Assembly: GCA_003523945.1 (NCBI GenBank) | Contig: DOFS01000075.1 | Coordinates: 1-22,371 of the forward strand | From: Nitrospiraceae bacterium | GTDB lineage: Bacteria; Nitrospirota; Nitrospiria; Nitrospirales; UBA8639 | Reading direction: 5' to 3' | DNA length: 22,371 bases | Part shown: positions 7,237 through 15,513 of the stretch, in pieces | Layout: each line of letters starts with the position of its first letter | How positions within the stretch are numbered: position 1 is the first letter of the stretch | Program-made: the position numbers and the translations under genes | The notes under the pieces: generated by a model | Told to the model about the DNA's origin: nothing | Seen by the model: only the letters and a program-made list of their open reading frames with translations | The model's database searches: none

Positions 7237-7620
7237 TTATTTCTCCGAAACCGGCAAATACGGGATAATGTATTCTCGTTTCCCTTCAACCCTCTGGTCG
7301 ACATACTGATCGAAAATGCCATCTCGATTAGCGTCTACCCAATAGAATAATGGCCATTCCTCGGTTTCAACCACCGTGTTCCAAAATTTGTTATTTTCAT
7401 AAAAAATAATTTGACGGGCCGTTTTATAATCGACGATGCCATCTCCCTTTAACGAATACTCCCGGATGTAGAGTCCGGTGATAATATTCACGTCTTCATT
7501 AATGAGATTCGCTTCACTGGGTTCATTCGGCATATCGGCAGCAGCTATTCCGCTCCCCACCAACCCCAGGCTCAGAAGCAGTCCACAGATCCAGCAAATA
7601 CCGCATTTGTTATTGTTCAT
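7237..7620 (-). CDS. Exported protein with EF-hand-like loop
   Basis: 127 residues. An N-terminal signal peptide (hydrophobic core around 12-25, GLLLSLGLVGSG; cleavage near IAAA) is followed by a small soluble domain. It contains DANRDGIFDQY, a D-x-N-x-D-G-x-x-D loop of the EF-hand or dockerin type, and an upstream related stretch SLKGDGIVDY. Calcium binding is therefore plausible but not shown. Aromatic residues cluster in EEWPLFYWVD. I know no named family. The ATG at 7620 has GAGGA about 9 bases upstream. It sits three bases before the S16 peptidase gene, so it may be that enzyme's partner, inhibitor or substrate (inference). Confidence 0.75.
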   Translation of the reverse strand: MNNNKCGICWICGLLLSLGLVGSGIAAADMPNEPSEANLINEDVNIITGLYIREYSLKGDGIVDYKTARQIIFYENNKFWNTVVETEEWPLFYWVDANRDGIFDQYVDQRVEGKREYIIPYLPVSEK

Positions 7621-7719
7621 GAGTTCAGTTCCTCATTGTGCCCCTTGTTGTAGTCTGACCCAGACGGGTTTTGCCTGCGAGAACGAAGTCCGATCGCGCT
7701 CCCAGGCTCTTCCACCTGG

Positions 7720-8025
7720 TTATGCCGTCATGGCCAATCCATTGACACGTTGACGCGCCTGAGGCAGGGAGTCCATTGCAGAAGCCACGGCCTGATGTGG
7801 GACCATCCGGTTCAGCAGAATAAAAGGGTCGATGACATCCCCACATTGAATACAGTGCCGCGCCTGAAACTGAAAATCTTCATAATCGGAATAAATATCC
7901 ATATAGGTCTCCTCGACCATGGTCCCTCCGCACCGTGAACAATGGGGTTGTTGCATTTGTTTAACCAGCTGAGGAAAAACATCAGGATACTCCGTTCGAA
8001 TGGCCTCTAAGGTAAACGTTTGCAT
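7720..8025 (-). CDS. Small zinc-ribbon-like protein
   Basis: 101 residues, soluble. Two CxxC pairs, Cys29-x2-Cys32 (HCSRCGG) and Cys58-x2-Cys61 (HCIQCGD), are 26 residues apart, the layout of a zinc ribbon. Between them is an acidic, tyrosine-rich segment (YMDIYSDYEDFQF). I do not recognise a named family. The start at ATG 8025 is chosen because GAAGGAGG lies four bases upstream; the frame stays open further up, but that part does not read as protein. A perfect 12-bp inverted repeat ends 18 bases upstream of the start, in what would be the leader. Confidence 0.75.
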   Translation of the reverse strand: MQTFTLEAIRTEYPDVFPQLVKQMQQPHCSRCGGTMVEETYMDIYSDYEDFQFQARHCIQCGDVIDPFILLNRMVPHQAVASAMDSLPQARQRVNGLAMTA

Positions 8026-8042
8026 AAAGCCTCCTTCAAAAT

Positions 8043-8087
8043 AGGGTGAGAATTGATGATCATGTGCTGACTGTAAATTCTCACCCT
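8043..8087 (-). repeat. Perfect 12-bp inverted repeat in leader of zinc-ribbon gene
   Basis: AGGGTGAGAATT at 8043-8054 and AATTCTCACCCT at 8076-8087 are exact reverse complements separated by 21 bases. On the minus-strand transcript the hairpin ends just before the GAAGGAGG ribosome site, so it could control translation or be an operator for a dimeric regulator. The large loop (21 bases) and lack of a T run argue against a simple terminator. Confidence 0.75.
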
Positions 8088-8566
8088 GAAAGCGACTACT
8101 ACTGAAAACCCTGGGTCTAGACGGGAAGATCCCTTGAATAACCCTGAATGGATGAGAAACTGAATGACGTGAATGAGGAAGTGAAAGATGGCATAAGGGC
8201 TCTGGAATGACCTTGGGCCCATCACGCGTACGACATGCCCGGAGCCGTGCGTTGATGTTGACGCCAGCCACAGTCATCGAATCTGCAGGTTTTTGCATGG
8301 ATGCGATCCGCACATTCTCTGAGAAAGGCGCCGACCATGACACAAAATCCGCCTCACTTAAGAGACGATGTTCAAGCCCTGACTGGTTTGACAAAAGAAA
8401 TCGGGGAGCGAAGGCGATACACAGACCCGGTCGTGTATCGGGAATCTGGACATCTCCACTGGTTCATGCACACTTGAAAGAATCTTTTCAGTAAAAGCAG
8501 ATGATGGTTGAAGCGGAAGGTAGGATAAACATGTCAACGTCCGAATGAGGGCCCATGAAGTTCAAC
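8088..8566. other. Intergenic region, mostly featureless
   Basis: About 480 bases between the zinc-ribbon gene and the 3' end of the CheB/CheR-kinase gene. The left part should carry the promoter of the zinc-ribbon gene, but I see no convincing hexamers. The right part holds one candidate 46-codon ORF on the plus strand (8337-8477). I see no terminator after the kinase stop at 8567. Confidence 0.5.
8337..8477 (+). CDS. Possible 46-residue protein
   Basis: An ATG at 8337 with AAAGG eight bases upstream opens a frame of 46 codons. The product is polar and basic in the middle (KEIGERRRYTDP) and ends in HLHWFMHT. No family is recognised. A second in-frame ATG at 8301 would add 12 residues. It is the only frame in this intergenic stretch with both a ribosome-site-like sequence and protein-like composition, but it is short enough to be chance. 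Confidence 0.3.
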   Translation: MTQNPPHLRDDVQALTGLTKEIGERRRYTDPVVYRESGHLHWFMHT

Positions 8567-11500
8567 CTATTTCGTTTGACTGTCCCGGATGACTTCGGCA
8601 AAGGCAATAAAGGAATCCCCTTTGGTAACATATTGATCTCCTCCGGCCTCAAAAAAGGCCTTCGTCACGATCTCATCCGCATGCATGGACAATCCCATGA
8701 CATAGATTGACGGCTGCCGGGCTTTAATGAGACGGGTAGCTTCAATGCCGTTCATGACCGGCATATTGATATCCATCACAACAACATCAGGTTGAAGCGT
8801 TTGCACACAGTTGGTGGCTTGCTCCCCGTTTTCGGCTTCTCCGACAACTTGAATATCGTGACAGGCATTCAACAATGTGCGCAATCCTTCACGAAATATG
8901 GGGTGGTCGTCCGCGAGAACGACCTGAATGTTTTCCTTGATTTTCTTTGGACCCTGCGCAGGCACCGCCGGAGAAGACGACTGCCGAATTGGCTCACCAT
9001 CATCTTCCTTAACGGAAATGGGCACCTTGAGCAGTACTCGAGTGCCCTCCCCGATGGTTGAATGAACCTTACATTGACCTCCAAGACTTTCCACCCGCTC
9101 TTGAACATTTAAAAGGCCGAACTTCTGCAACGGGAGTAGGGTTTCACGAATCAAGCTCAGGTCGAACCCACATCCGCAATCCGCCACTTCTATGCCAATG
9201 AACTCCGATGAGAGTTGAGTGATGACGATGGCGGCTTCATGGGTTTGAGCATGTTTTATCACATTCAGCAATAGTTCCCTCACGACCTGATACAGGATTA
9301 TCGAGACGGATTCGGACGGGCGAAACGAACCTTCATCAAGCTGAAGGGTCACCGTGACGTGTAAATCGTACCGGATCATTTTTTCAGCCAACCATCGGAG
9401 TGCCGCCAGGAGTCCGAATTCATACAGAATGGGCGGACTGATTTGAGGGATGAGATCACGAGTGTATTGCAATGCTCCATCCAGCGATTCTTCGATTTCC
9501 TGAACAAGAGAGGTTTGCGGTTCAGGTAGACTCGCTTGTTGCAACTGACTGATTTTCATTTTCCCCACAACTAATAACTGGCCCAAATAATCATGCAGTT
9601 CGGTGGCCATGCGTCGACGTTCACGTTGTTCGGCCAGGATAAGTTCTGAAGACAGTTGGCGAAGCCGTCGTTGATGCTGAACGACCGCTTCTGTGCGTTC
9701 CTCTACCCGTTCTTCCAGTGACTGTTTCATCATTTCCAGTTGGCTCTCGATCCCTTTCCGGTGAATGGCATAGGCCAGAATATTCGCCATGGTTTCCAGG
9801 AACTCCACATCGTCCTCTCTGAATTCTTTTCTCGAGGCGGTATGCACGCCGAGGACCCCGTGAGGTTTGCCTTCCTGGTCCCGGATGATACAACTCATGC
9901 CACTCACCACCTGATGATCAATCAGGAGGGAAGGACCGGAAAACCGGCTTTCCCGGGATAAATCCGTGACAATAACCGGCTTGTCGCTCATCAGCGTATA
10001 GCCCGCCTGGGAATTTTGATCAGTGCTCACAACGGCGTGGCCGACCAGCCCCTCCTTCCATCCAACTCCCGCACGCAGGAGGAGGGACTGTTCTCCGGGC
10101 AATATTTCCAGGACCTTAGCCATTTCAACCGGTAAGGTCAGACTCAGAAGCCTGACACATTCGTTCATGACCTTGAGCAAATCCCTTTCCTGAAGGGCGA
10201 GCTGTCCGAACGCCGCCAACACCTTCTGTTGTTGGGAAAAACGAAGCACTTGACCTTCCACATTGCGAAGATACGTGATGTCCACAAAGGTCGCCACGAC
10301 CCCCTCGCACTGATGGCCCTGGGTTGTGTAGGGAGTAATCCGCGCAAAATACCATTGAGGCTCTTGGTCGAAATGAAGTGTTTTTTCCACGGGCTTTGAC
10401 GTCTGAAGCACTTTCTGGATCATCGTCATTAAGATGTCATTCCGGAAAAATGAGGCCAATTGGTTAATGGGCCGGCCAAGGTCGGTGTCCAAAAACTGGA
10501 AAAGTTTTTGAGCCGCCGGGCTATATTTCTGAATACAGCATTGTTTATCCAGGAACAATGTGGCGATGTCCGTCGTCCGGAAAAGGTTTTCCAAATCGCT
10601 ATTGGCGCGGTCCAGTTCGTCCACCTTCCCTGACAGTTGGGCATTGACGGTTTCTAACTCTTCATTAATCGACTGCAATTCCTCCGTAGTCGTTTGCCGC
10701 TCTTCATTGGCGGATTGCAATTCCTGGTTCACCGACATCAATTCCTGGTTGGAAGATTTTAATTCCTGGTTGGACGTCTCCAACTCTTCCATGGCCGCCT
10801 GCAAATGTTCCCGGGTCGTGTCGATCTCCTGTTCCAATTCGCGAATCAGGTGGCGTTCGTCCGGCGAGGGTTTCTTCCGGGCTTTGGAAGGTTTTGGCGT
10901 CATGCCTTGCTCGCGGAAGACCACCATTAGCAAGTCGGACATCTGCTTGGCATGAAAAAGAGGACGGACAATGACATCCAGATAGTGAACCTCGTTAGGC
11001 ATGCTCAAACGGATTTTGGGGTGAACCACTTCCTTCCCGGTCTTCACCGCCTTGAAAATTCCAGATCGCAAGGGCATCCGCAAATCCGGCTTGACCATAT
11101 TGATCACATTCACATTTAACGATCCGGAGGGAAGCTCCAGATACTTCCTGGTCTGGCCGGAGACGTATTGCACCTGGCAATCTTTATCGATCAACACCGC
11201 GGCGGGGCCATACTCCTGTCTGACCAATTGATCAAAAGTTTCTGTGATGGTTTCCTGCATAGCGGGGAATAGTGTTGTTGTCGGATTTGGGATGTTCCCA
11301 CGCGGTCCACCAATGGGAAAATTGGGAGAGGTGCGGCGCCGGATGCTTCTTGATTGAAAAATCCGAAAACGTTTATTCACGGCCTGGAATAATCGGGATT
11401 GCTCTGCCGCCTGTTCCGAGGCCCCGAGAAACAGATACCCGCCGGGGTTGAGGGCATAATGAAACACGGAAAACATCTGGTTCTGAAGGTTCGACTCCAT

Positions 11501-12928
11501 GTAGATCAGCAGATTCCGGCAGGAAATGAGATCCATCCGAGAAAAAGGCGGATTGCCGACGAGATTATGAAAGGAAAAAATGCACAAATCGCGTATACCC
11601 TTGCTGACCCGATAGAAGCATCCGTCTGGTTCAAAAAACGAAGCCAGCCGGTCGGGTAGTACATCTTCGCGGATGCTCTCCGGATATCGTCCACGGCGTG
11701 CATGGTCCAATGCCCGTTCATCGATATCCGACCCAAAAATTTGAATGGGGATACCCAGATTTTCCCGATGGAGGTATTCATGAAAGAGGATGGCGAGCGA
11801 ATAGACTTCTTCTCCGGTCGAACAGCCGGGAACCCAGATCCGGATTGGGTGGCCGGATTTTTTGGATTTCACGATCTTGGGAACGATCATCGAGGAGAAA
11901 AACTCAAAGGCGTTCGCGTCTCTAAAAAATTGCGTCACCCCGATCAACAGTTCATTAAACAGGCATTGGACTTCATCCGGGTCTTCCCTCAATCGTTTAA
12001 CATAGGTCGTGGGGGACGCAATGTGAAGAATCTGCATGCGCCGTTGGACCCGCCGACCCATCGTATCCCGTTTGTAATGATGAAAATCGTGTCCGGTCCG
12101 ACGGAGCAGATGCGAACAAATCGCGTTTAAGTGATTCAGGGTGTCTGAACGAAGGGTGTCCAGTCCCTTCCCCTCCCGTACTCCGTGCAAATACTTGGCG
12201 TATTGGATGAGCACCTGTGCGATGTCTTCGACCGGTAAAATATGATCGATCAATCCGGCCGAAATGGCGCTCCCCTGCATACTGGGGAATTGGGCCGTTT
12301 CTGCAGATTGGGCAATGGTGAGCCCTCCATGCTCCTTCACTGCTCGAAGCCCGAGTGCGCCGTCCGACCCCGCGCCTGAAAGAATCATCCCGAGGGCCAA
12401 GGGACCTTGATCTTCGGCCAGGGACTGAAAAAATTGGTCGATGGAAGTACGGAATCCATGGGCTTGAGACGGCCGGGTAACCCGCAAAAAGCCTCCTTCG
12501 ATCGTCAATTGTAAATCAGGAGGAATGATATAGATTTGATTGGGTTCAACTAATCTTTCATCCATCGCGACGTGAACTGGCAGAGAGGTCTTCCGCGCCA
12601 GCAATTCTGGTACCAGGCTCTCACGATCGGGAGCCGGGTGCTGGATTACCACAAATCCCATTCCGGCATCGGCGGGAAGTGATGAAAAAAACCGGGACAA
12701 CGCGTCGAGCCCTCCGGCGGAGGCGCCAATCCCGACAATGGGATAGGCATTGGCCTGTGCATCCACCCCTCCTTTATGGGGACGGGAGGAGCGAGCCCGT
12801 GTTGACGAAGAAGGCTTTTGGGTGCTTAAGGGCCTTCGTGTTTTTGTTGGGGCAATCGGCGAATTTTTCGGTAAGGGATTGGACGAGGATGCGGATCGCA
12901 CCTTGGACGGTTTTTTTTTGGAAGCCAC
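8567..12928 (-). CDS. CheB-CheR-PAS-GAF-HisKA_3 hybrid histidine kinase
   Basis: 1453 residues. After a Lys/Ser/Pro-rich tail (1-58) comes a CheB methylesterase domain (60-245) with Ser70 (GASAGG), His97 and Asp189 (GAGSDGA) in triad spacing. CheR methyltransferase follows (about 260-510; GVTQFFRD, GCSTGEE, ISCRNLLIYM). Next are a PAS-like domain (550-680), a heptad coiled coil (690-785), PAS (785-895), GAF (905-1060), HisKA_3 with His1112 (LHDYLGQLL), an ATPase domain and a NarL-type receiver (phospho-Asp1386). It lacks the receiver normally in front of CheB, and no chemoreceptor is nearby, so its methylation target is unknown. CheB/CheR fusions to PAS kinases are known in environmental bacteria. 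The start is GTG at 12928, with AAGGA about 5 bases upstream. Nine As span codons 4-6. Confidence 0.92.
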   Translation of the reverse strand: MASKKKPSKVRSASSSNPLPKNSPIAPTKTRRPLSTQKPSSSTRARSSRPHKGGVDAQANAYPIVGIGASAGGLDALSRFFSSLPADAGMGFVVIQHPAPDRESLVPELLARKTSLPVHVAMDERLVEPNQIYIIPPDLQLTIEGGFLRVTRPSQAHGFRTSIDQFFQSLAEDQGPLALGMILSGAGSDGALGLRAVKEHGGLTIAQSAETAQFPSMQGSAISAGLIDHILPVEDIAQVLIQYAKYLHGVREGKGLDTLRSDTLNHLNAICSHLLRRTGHDFHHYKRDTMGRRVQRRMQILHIASPTTYVKRLREDPDEVQCLFNELLIGVTQFFRDANAFEFFSSMIVPKIVKSKKSGHPIRIWVPGCSTGEEVYSLAILFHEYLHRENLGIPIQIFGSDIDERALDHARRGRYPESIREDVLPDRLASFFEPDGCFYRVSKGIRDLCIFSFHNLVGNPPFSRMDLISCRNLLIYMESNLQNQMFSVFHYALNPGGYLFLGASEQAAEQSRLFQAVNKRFRIFQSRSIRRRTSPNFPIGGPRGNIPNPTTTLFPAMQETITETFDQLVRQEYGPAAVLIDKDCQVQYVSGQTRKYLELPSGSLNVNVINMVKPDLRMPLRSGIFKAVKTGKEVVHPKIRLSMPNEVHYLDVIVRPLFHAKQMSDLLMVVFREQGMTPKPSKARKKPSPDERHLIRELEQEIDTTREHLQAAMEELETSNQELKSSNQELMSVNQELQSANEERQTTTEELQSINEELETVNAQLSGKVDELDRANSDLENLFRTTDIATLFLDKQCCIQKYSPAAQKLFQFLDTDLGRPINQLASFFRNDILMTMIQKVLQTSKPVEKTLHFDQEPQWYFARITPYTTQGHQCEGVVATFVDITYLRNVEGQVLRFSQQQKVLAAFGQLALQERDLLKVMNECVRLLSLTLPVEMAKVLEILPGEQSLLLRAGVGWKEGLVGHAVVSTDQNSQAGYTLMSDKPVIVTDLSRESRFSGPSLLIDHQVVSGMSCIIRDQEGKPHGVLGVHTASRKEFREDDVEFLETMANILAYAIHRKGIESQLEMMKQSLEERVEERTEAVVQHQRRLRQLSSELILAEQRERRRMATELHDYLGQLLVVGKMKISQLQQASLPEPQTSLVQEIEESLDGALQYTRDLIPQISPPILYEFGLLAALRWLAEKMIRYDLHVTVTLQLDEGSFRPSESVSIILYQVVRELLLNVIKHAQTHEAAIVITQLSSEFIGIEVADCGCGFDLSLIRETLLPLQKFGLLNVQERVESLGGQCKVHSTIGEGTRVLLKVPISVKEDDGEPIRQSSSPAVPAQGPKKIKENIQVVLADDHPIFREGLRTLLNACHDIQVVGEAENGEQATNCVQTLQPDVVVMDINMPVMNGIEATRLIKARQPSIYVMGLSMHADEIVTKAFFEAGGDQYVTKGDSFIAFAEVIRDSQTK
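10580..10789 (-). repeat. Tandem 21-bp repeat encoding heptad coiled coil
   Basis: About ten consecutive 21-base units within the CheB/CheR-kinase gene, each encoding a heptad of the form E/Q-E-L-x-S-x-N (for example QELKSSN, QELMSVN, EELQSIN). They make a parallel coiled coil that links the methyltransferase half to the sensor half. Signalling coiled coils with this asparagine-rich heptad are typical of CheB/CheR-PAS fusions. Confidence 0.85.
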
Positions 12929-13206
12929 AAAAGTCCTTATTTATAGCCGAGGGGGTGAATACTAGCCGAGCAAAGGGTTTCACTGAAAGAGGCCGGATCT
13001 CCAAAGATCACCTTCATCCCCATTCCGTCTACATCCGACCCGTTCGGGCAGGAGATAAATTTAACACCAATCACCGTTCGAGGTTGCGTCGTGAATTTCC
13101 ATCCGACGGTAGGAATCTATGCGTAAACGTCCCTTAATGCTTTGCACACCTGTTGTGTGTTTGAAAATATGTATTGAGTCTTGATGTTCTGACGCCGGTT
13201 GTCTTT

Positions 13207-13644
13207 CTAAACCGATGATACCCTGGCAGAAGGTACCCGTCCCTTTTCGAAAGAGCCCATCAGGTTTTCAACGCGGGCACCTGCTCCTGGTAACTGGAAA
13301 TCCCCTTGTAACACTTGACCGAGCTCCTCCTGGGTGTGAATCGTGCCGGCCAACTCCAGGATTCCTGCCTCTTTCAAATATGATTGTATGGAAGGCTCCA
13401 GGTTAAAAAGAAACACCCCCTTCCCTTTTTCCCTGGCTTTAAACACAATTTGGAAAATCGTCCACGTCCCAACGGAATTCACGCACGACAAAGATCCTAA
13501 ATCAAGAATGAGTAAGGGAACCGGGGAGGACACTACATGCTCCAGTAGTAAATCTGTTCGATTTAAATTCGGTGTATTAATACTGATATCCACCGTGAGT
13601 GTGAGGACCACCAATTGACCAGGGGTGCTAATGGTGCATTTCAT
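13207..13644 (-). CDS. STAS-domain protein (anti-sigma antagonist-like)
   Basis: 145 residues: a STAS domain at about 1-108 plus a Gly/Arg-rich tail. The strand-loop LILDLGSLSCVNSVG corresponds to the SpoIIAA phosphorylation loop. Ser57 (N-S-V-G) occupies the place of the serine phosphorylated by anti-sigma kinases, although the preceding Asp is Asn. Such proteins relay partner-switching signals in the cytoplasm; the partner kinase or phosphatase is not in this window. The ATG at 13644 has GGGAGG about 9 bases upstream, better than the in-frame start at 13707. It lies 278 bases before the CheB/CheR kinase gene on the same strand. A 12-codon ORF with its own ribosome site (13762-13800) precedes it. 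Confidence 0.85.
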   Translation of the reverse strand: MKCTISTPGQLVVLTLTVDISINTPNLNRTDLLLEHVVSSPVPLLILDLGSLSCVNSVGTWTIFQIVFKAREKGKGVFLFNLEPSIQSYLKEAGILELAGTIHTQEELGQVLQGDFQLPGAGARVENLMGSFEKGRVPSARVSSV

Positions 13645-13905
13645 AACACTGACCTCCCTTACGCAGTAACAATGAATACAATTTGATAAAACTATTAAGA
13701 CATCCACGCAATTGTAGTCATTCCTGGTCTTTCCACTACTCCCTATATCCCTTGAGGGTAATTACTTAATGCCATCAATGGAAACATCTTCCCCTCTCAT
13801 GACAAAACTCCTAACAAGGTGAGTTGGATTGAAATGTGAGTGATCCGAAGACCCTAACCGGCCTTCCATTTGTAAGGTCTTACGCGAACTCTGGGAGGTG
13901 AACGT

Positions 13906-15384
13906 TCAGGATGAAGAAGCCTGTGGTTTTCCAACCCGCAACCGGTTGATGACAATCGAGGCCCCTGCCTCGAAAGCCTGCTGTTCGGCAATGAGCCGCT
14001 GGTGTATATGCTGAACTGATCCGGACAAGGTCGCTTTCCCATCGTCCACCGTCGCCACAATATCCTGGCTTGATAAGAATGGGCTCCACCAGACCTGGTT
14101 TTCGAAATCGAGTTGAATTTCCCAATCCGTTTTTTCGATTTCGGATGTTGAAAAGTTGATATGATTGGTCAGAGTCTTCACGCCTCGAATCCGGGAAGCC
14201 AGGTTCTCGGCATGATTTCGTTCATAAATCGAATCGACGGTCCCCGTCAGCAGGGCCGCTCCCTTTTTCACCGATGCCTCAATGGCGAAGTTCTCCAAGA
14301 CAGGATCGCGTGAAAACGCCGCCAATAACCGGGCCTGAATATCGGCATCCTTGGGAGAAACGCTGGACTGGACTCTAATGAGATTGTTCACGGATCGAAC
14401 CCCCACGGTGTGGTTCGCATTTTGCTCAGCCTCACGTCTCATGGACAGAAATGGCACATTACCTGTCAGCGTCACCATCCCATTTTTTACCGCCACGTGG
14501 ATCTTGAATGGAGTAACACGGCGGTCATAAGCCAGCATTCTCTGAATAGCATCGGCCACTTCCTGATCCGTAAACTTGGGACGCTGAGTACGCATCATCC
14601 GGTCCGGCGACACCCAATTGACGGTGATGCCACGGACATCCACGTCATGAACACCTTCAACCCACGCCAGTTCGCCAACCCGTTCTTTTTCATATGCGCT
14701 TCCCACCTGTCCCGTCAGAATCGCATGGCCCTTTTCCACCTGAACGTTCACTAGGGATGGGTTGACCACCCAGACATCAAAGGCAAGACGTTGCGTGATT
14801 TCCTCCTTCAGGACCGGATCTGCCCTGTCTCGCACCCTATCGACAGTCAGTTCGTCCCGTACTTCGCGAATGCCCTTGACCATTTTTGCCAAATTAAGCG
14901 CCGTCTGTTTTTCTTGCCTGGAGTGCACCCGCCCGTTCAAGGTGACGACCCCTTTTTGGACATCAAGATGAATGTCATCGCGCTCTACCACAGGATCTTC
15001 AAGAAACAGGTATTCAAGGTATTCCTTGAGAGCCAAATCTTTTGTCGTGCCAACTGGTCCCACCGTAATGCGATCGATCACCCCACGAACTCCACGAATC
15101 CCCTGTGGCAGGGCCGTTGCCCGCTGTTGGGTCCAAAGACTATCGGCTGTCCCGGTAAGAGTGGCTACGCCATCTTTAACCGTCACGTCGATTGATGAAA
15201 ATGATTTGCGATCTACCCGGGACAATTGATTTTTAATGGCGACGGCAATACGGGTATCAGTAACGTTTTCAACCTCTTCTTGAGCAACCTCAGAAGAATT
15301 TTCCACAGCCTCAGCGGCTATCCCAATGCCCACCATCAGGCCGAAAGCCAAAGAACATATGGCAGCGTGCAATAGCAAACGCAT
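13906..15384 (-). CDS. Exported protein with six BON domains
   Basis: About 492 residues. A signal peptide (MRLLLHAAICSLAFGL, cleavage near AAEA) is followed by six BON domains of about 70 residues each. All show the V..G.A.LTG.V pattern, for example KDGVATLTG, KGVVTLNGRV, KNGMVTLTGNV and DDGKATLSGSV. The last domain has WWSPF and EAGASIVINRL, shared with the BON protein at the left edge. Most known BON proteins carry one to three copies, so six is long. A role in the periplasm or at the outer membrane, with lipid or other ligand contact, is expected. The start is uncertain: the ATG at 15384 gives the best signal peptide, but AAGGGG is only two bases away; ATG 15405 and TTG 15429 are alternatives. 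Upstream and downstream genes are more than 100 bases away. Confidence 0.88.
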   Translation of the reverse strand: MRLLLHAAICSLAFGLMVGIGIAAEAVENSSEVAQEEVENVTDTRIAVAIKNQLSRVDRKSFSSIDVTVKDGVATLTGTADSLWTQQRATALPQGIRGVRGVIDRITVGPVGTTKDLALKEYLEYLFLEDPVVERDDIHLDVQKGVVTLNGRVHSRQEKQTALNLAKMVKGIREVRDELTVDRVRDRADPVLKEEITQRLAFDVWVVNPSLVNVQVEKGHAILTGQVGSAYEKERVGELAWVEGVHDVDVRGITVNWVSPDRMMRTQRPKFTDQEVADAIQRMLAYDRRVTPFKIHVAVKNGMVTLTGNVPFLSMRREAEQNANHTVGVRSVNNLIRVQSSVSPKDADIQARLLAAFSRDPVLENFAIEASVKKGAALLTGTVDSIYERNHAENLASRIRGVKTLTNHINFSTSEIEKTDWEIQLDFENQVWWSPFLSSQDIVATVDDGKATLSGSVQHIHQRLIAEQQAFEAGASIVINRLRVGKPQASSS

Positions 15385-15513
15385 AGCCCCTTTTACCTGG
15401 AACATGAAGAAGAACGGTGTTGGATACAATGAGGAAAAGCCCCGGGAATGTCAGTTGACAAATTTGGCGGGCCTGAACAGAAATTGTCCTGAATTCGAAA
15501 TCTGCTTTGAGGC

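Noticed and set aside
6694..7350. 218-codon plus-strand ORF
   Set aside because: It is antisense to the S16 peptidase and EF-hand-like genes. Its product is Arg/His-rich without pattern, and the opposite strand has signal peptides and catalytic motifs.
8026..8394. N-terminal extension of the zinc-ribbon gene to 8394
   Set aside because: The frame is open but its translation is low in pattern and runs through the 12-bp inverted repeat. The ATG at 8025 has a near-perfect ribosome site.
10580..10789. Regular 21-bp repeats as a possible CRISPR or satellite
   Set aside because: They lie in frame inside the kinase gene and encode coiled-coil heptads. There are no spacers of constant length.
12944..12970. 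Direct repeat TAGCCGAG twice, 19 bases apart, upstream of the CheB/CheR kinase
   Set aside because: Only 8 bases and two copies; this is expected by chance in a window of this size and gives no further support for a binding site.
13762..13800. 12-codon ORF with TAGGAG ribosome site upstream of the STAS gene
   Set aside because: It could be a leader peptide, but it ends 117 bases before the STAS start with no coupling and no regulatory codon run, so chance is likely.
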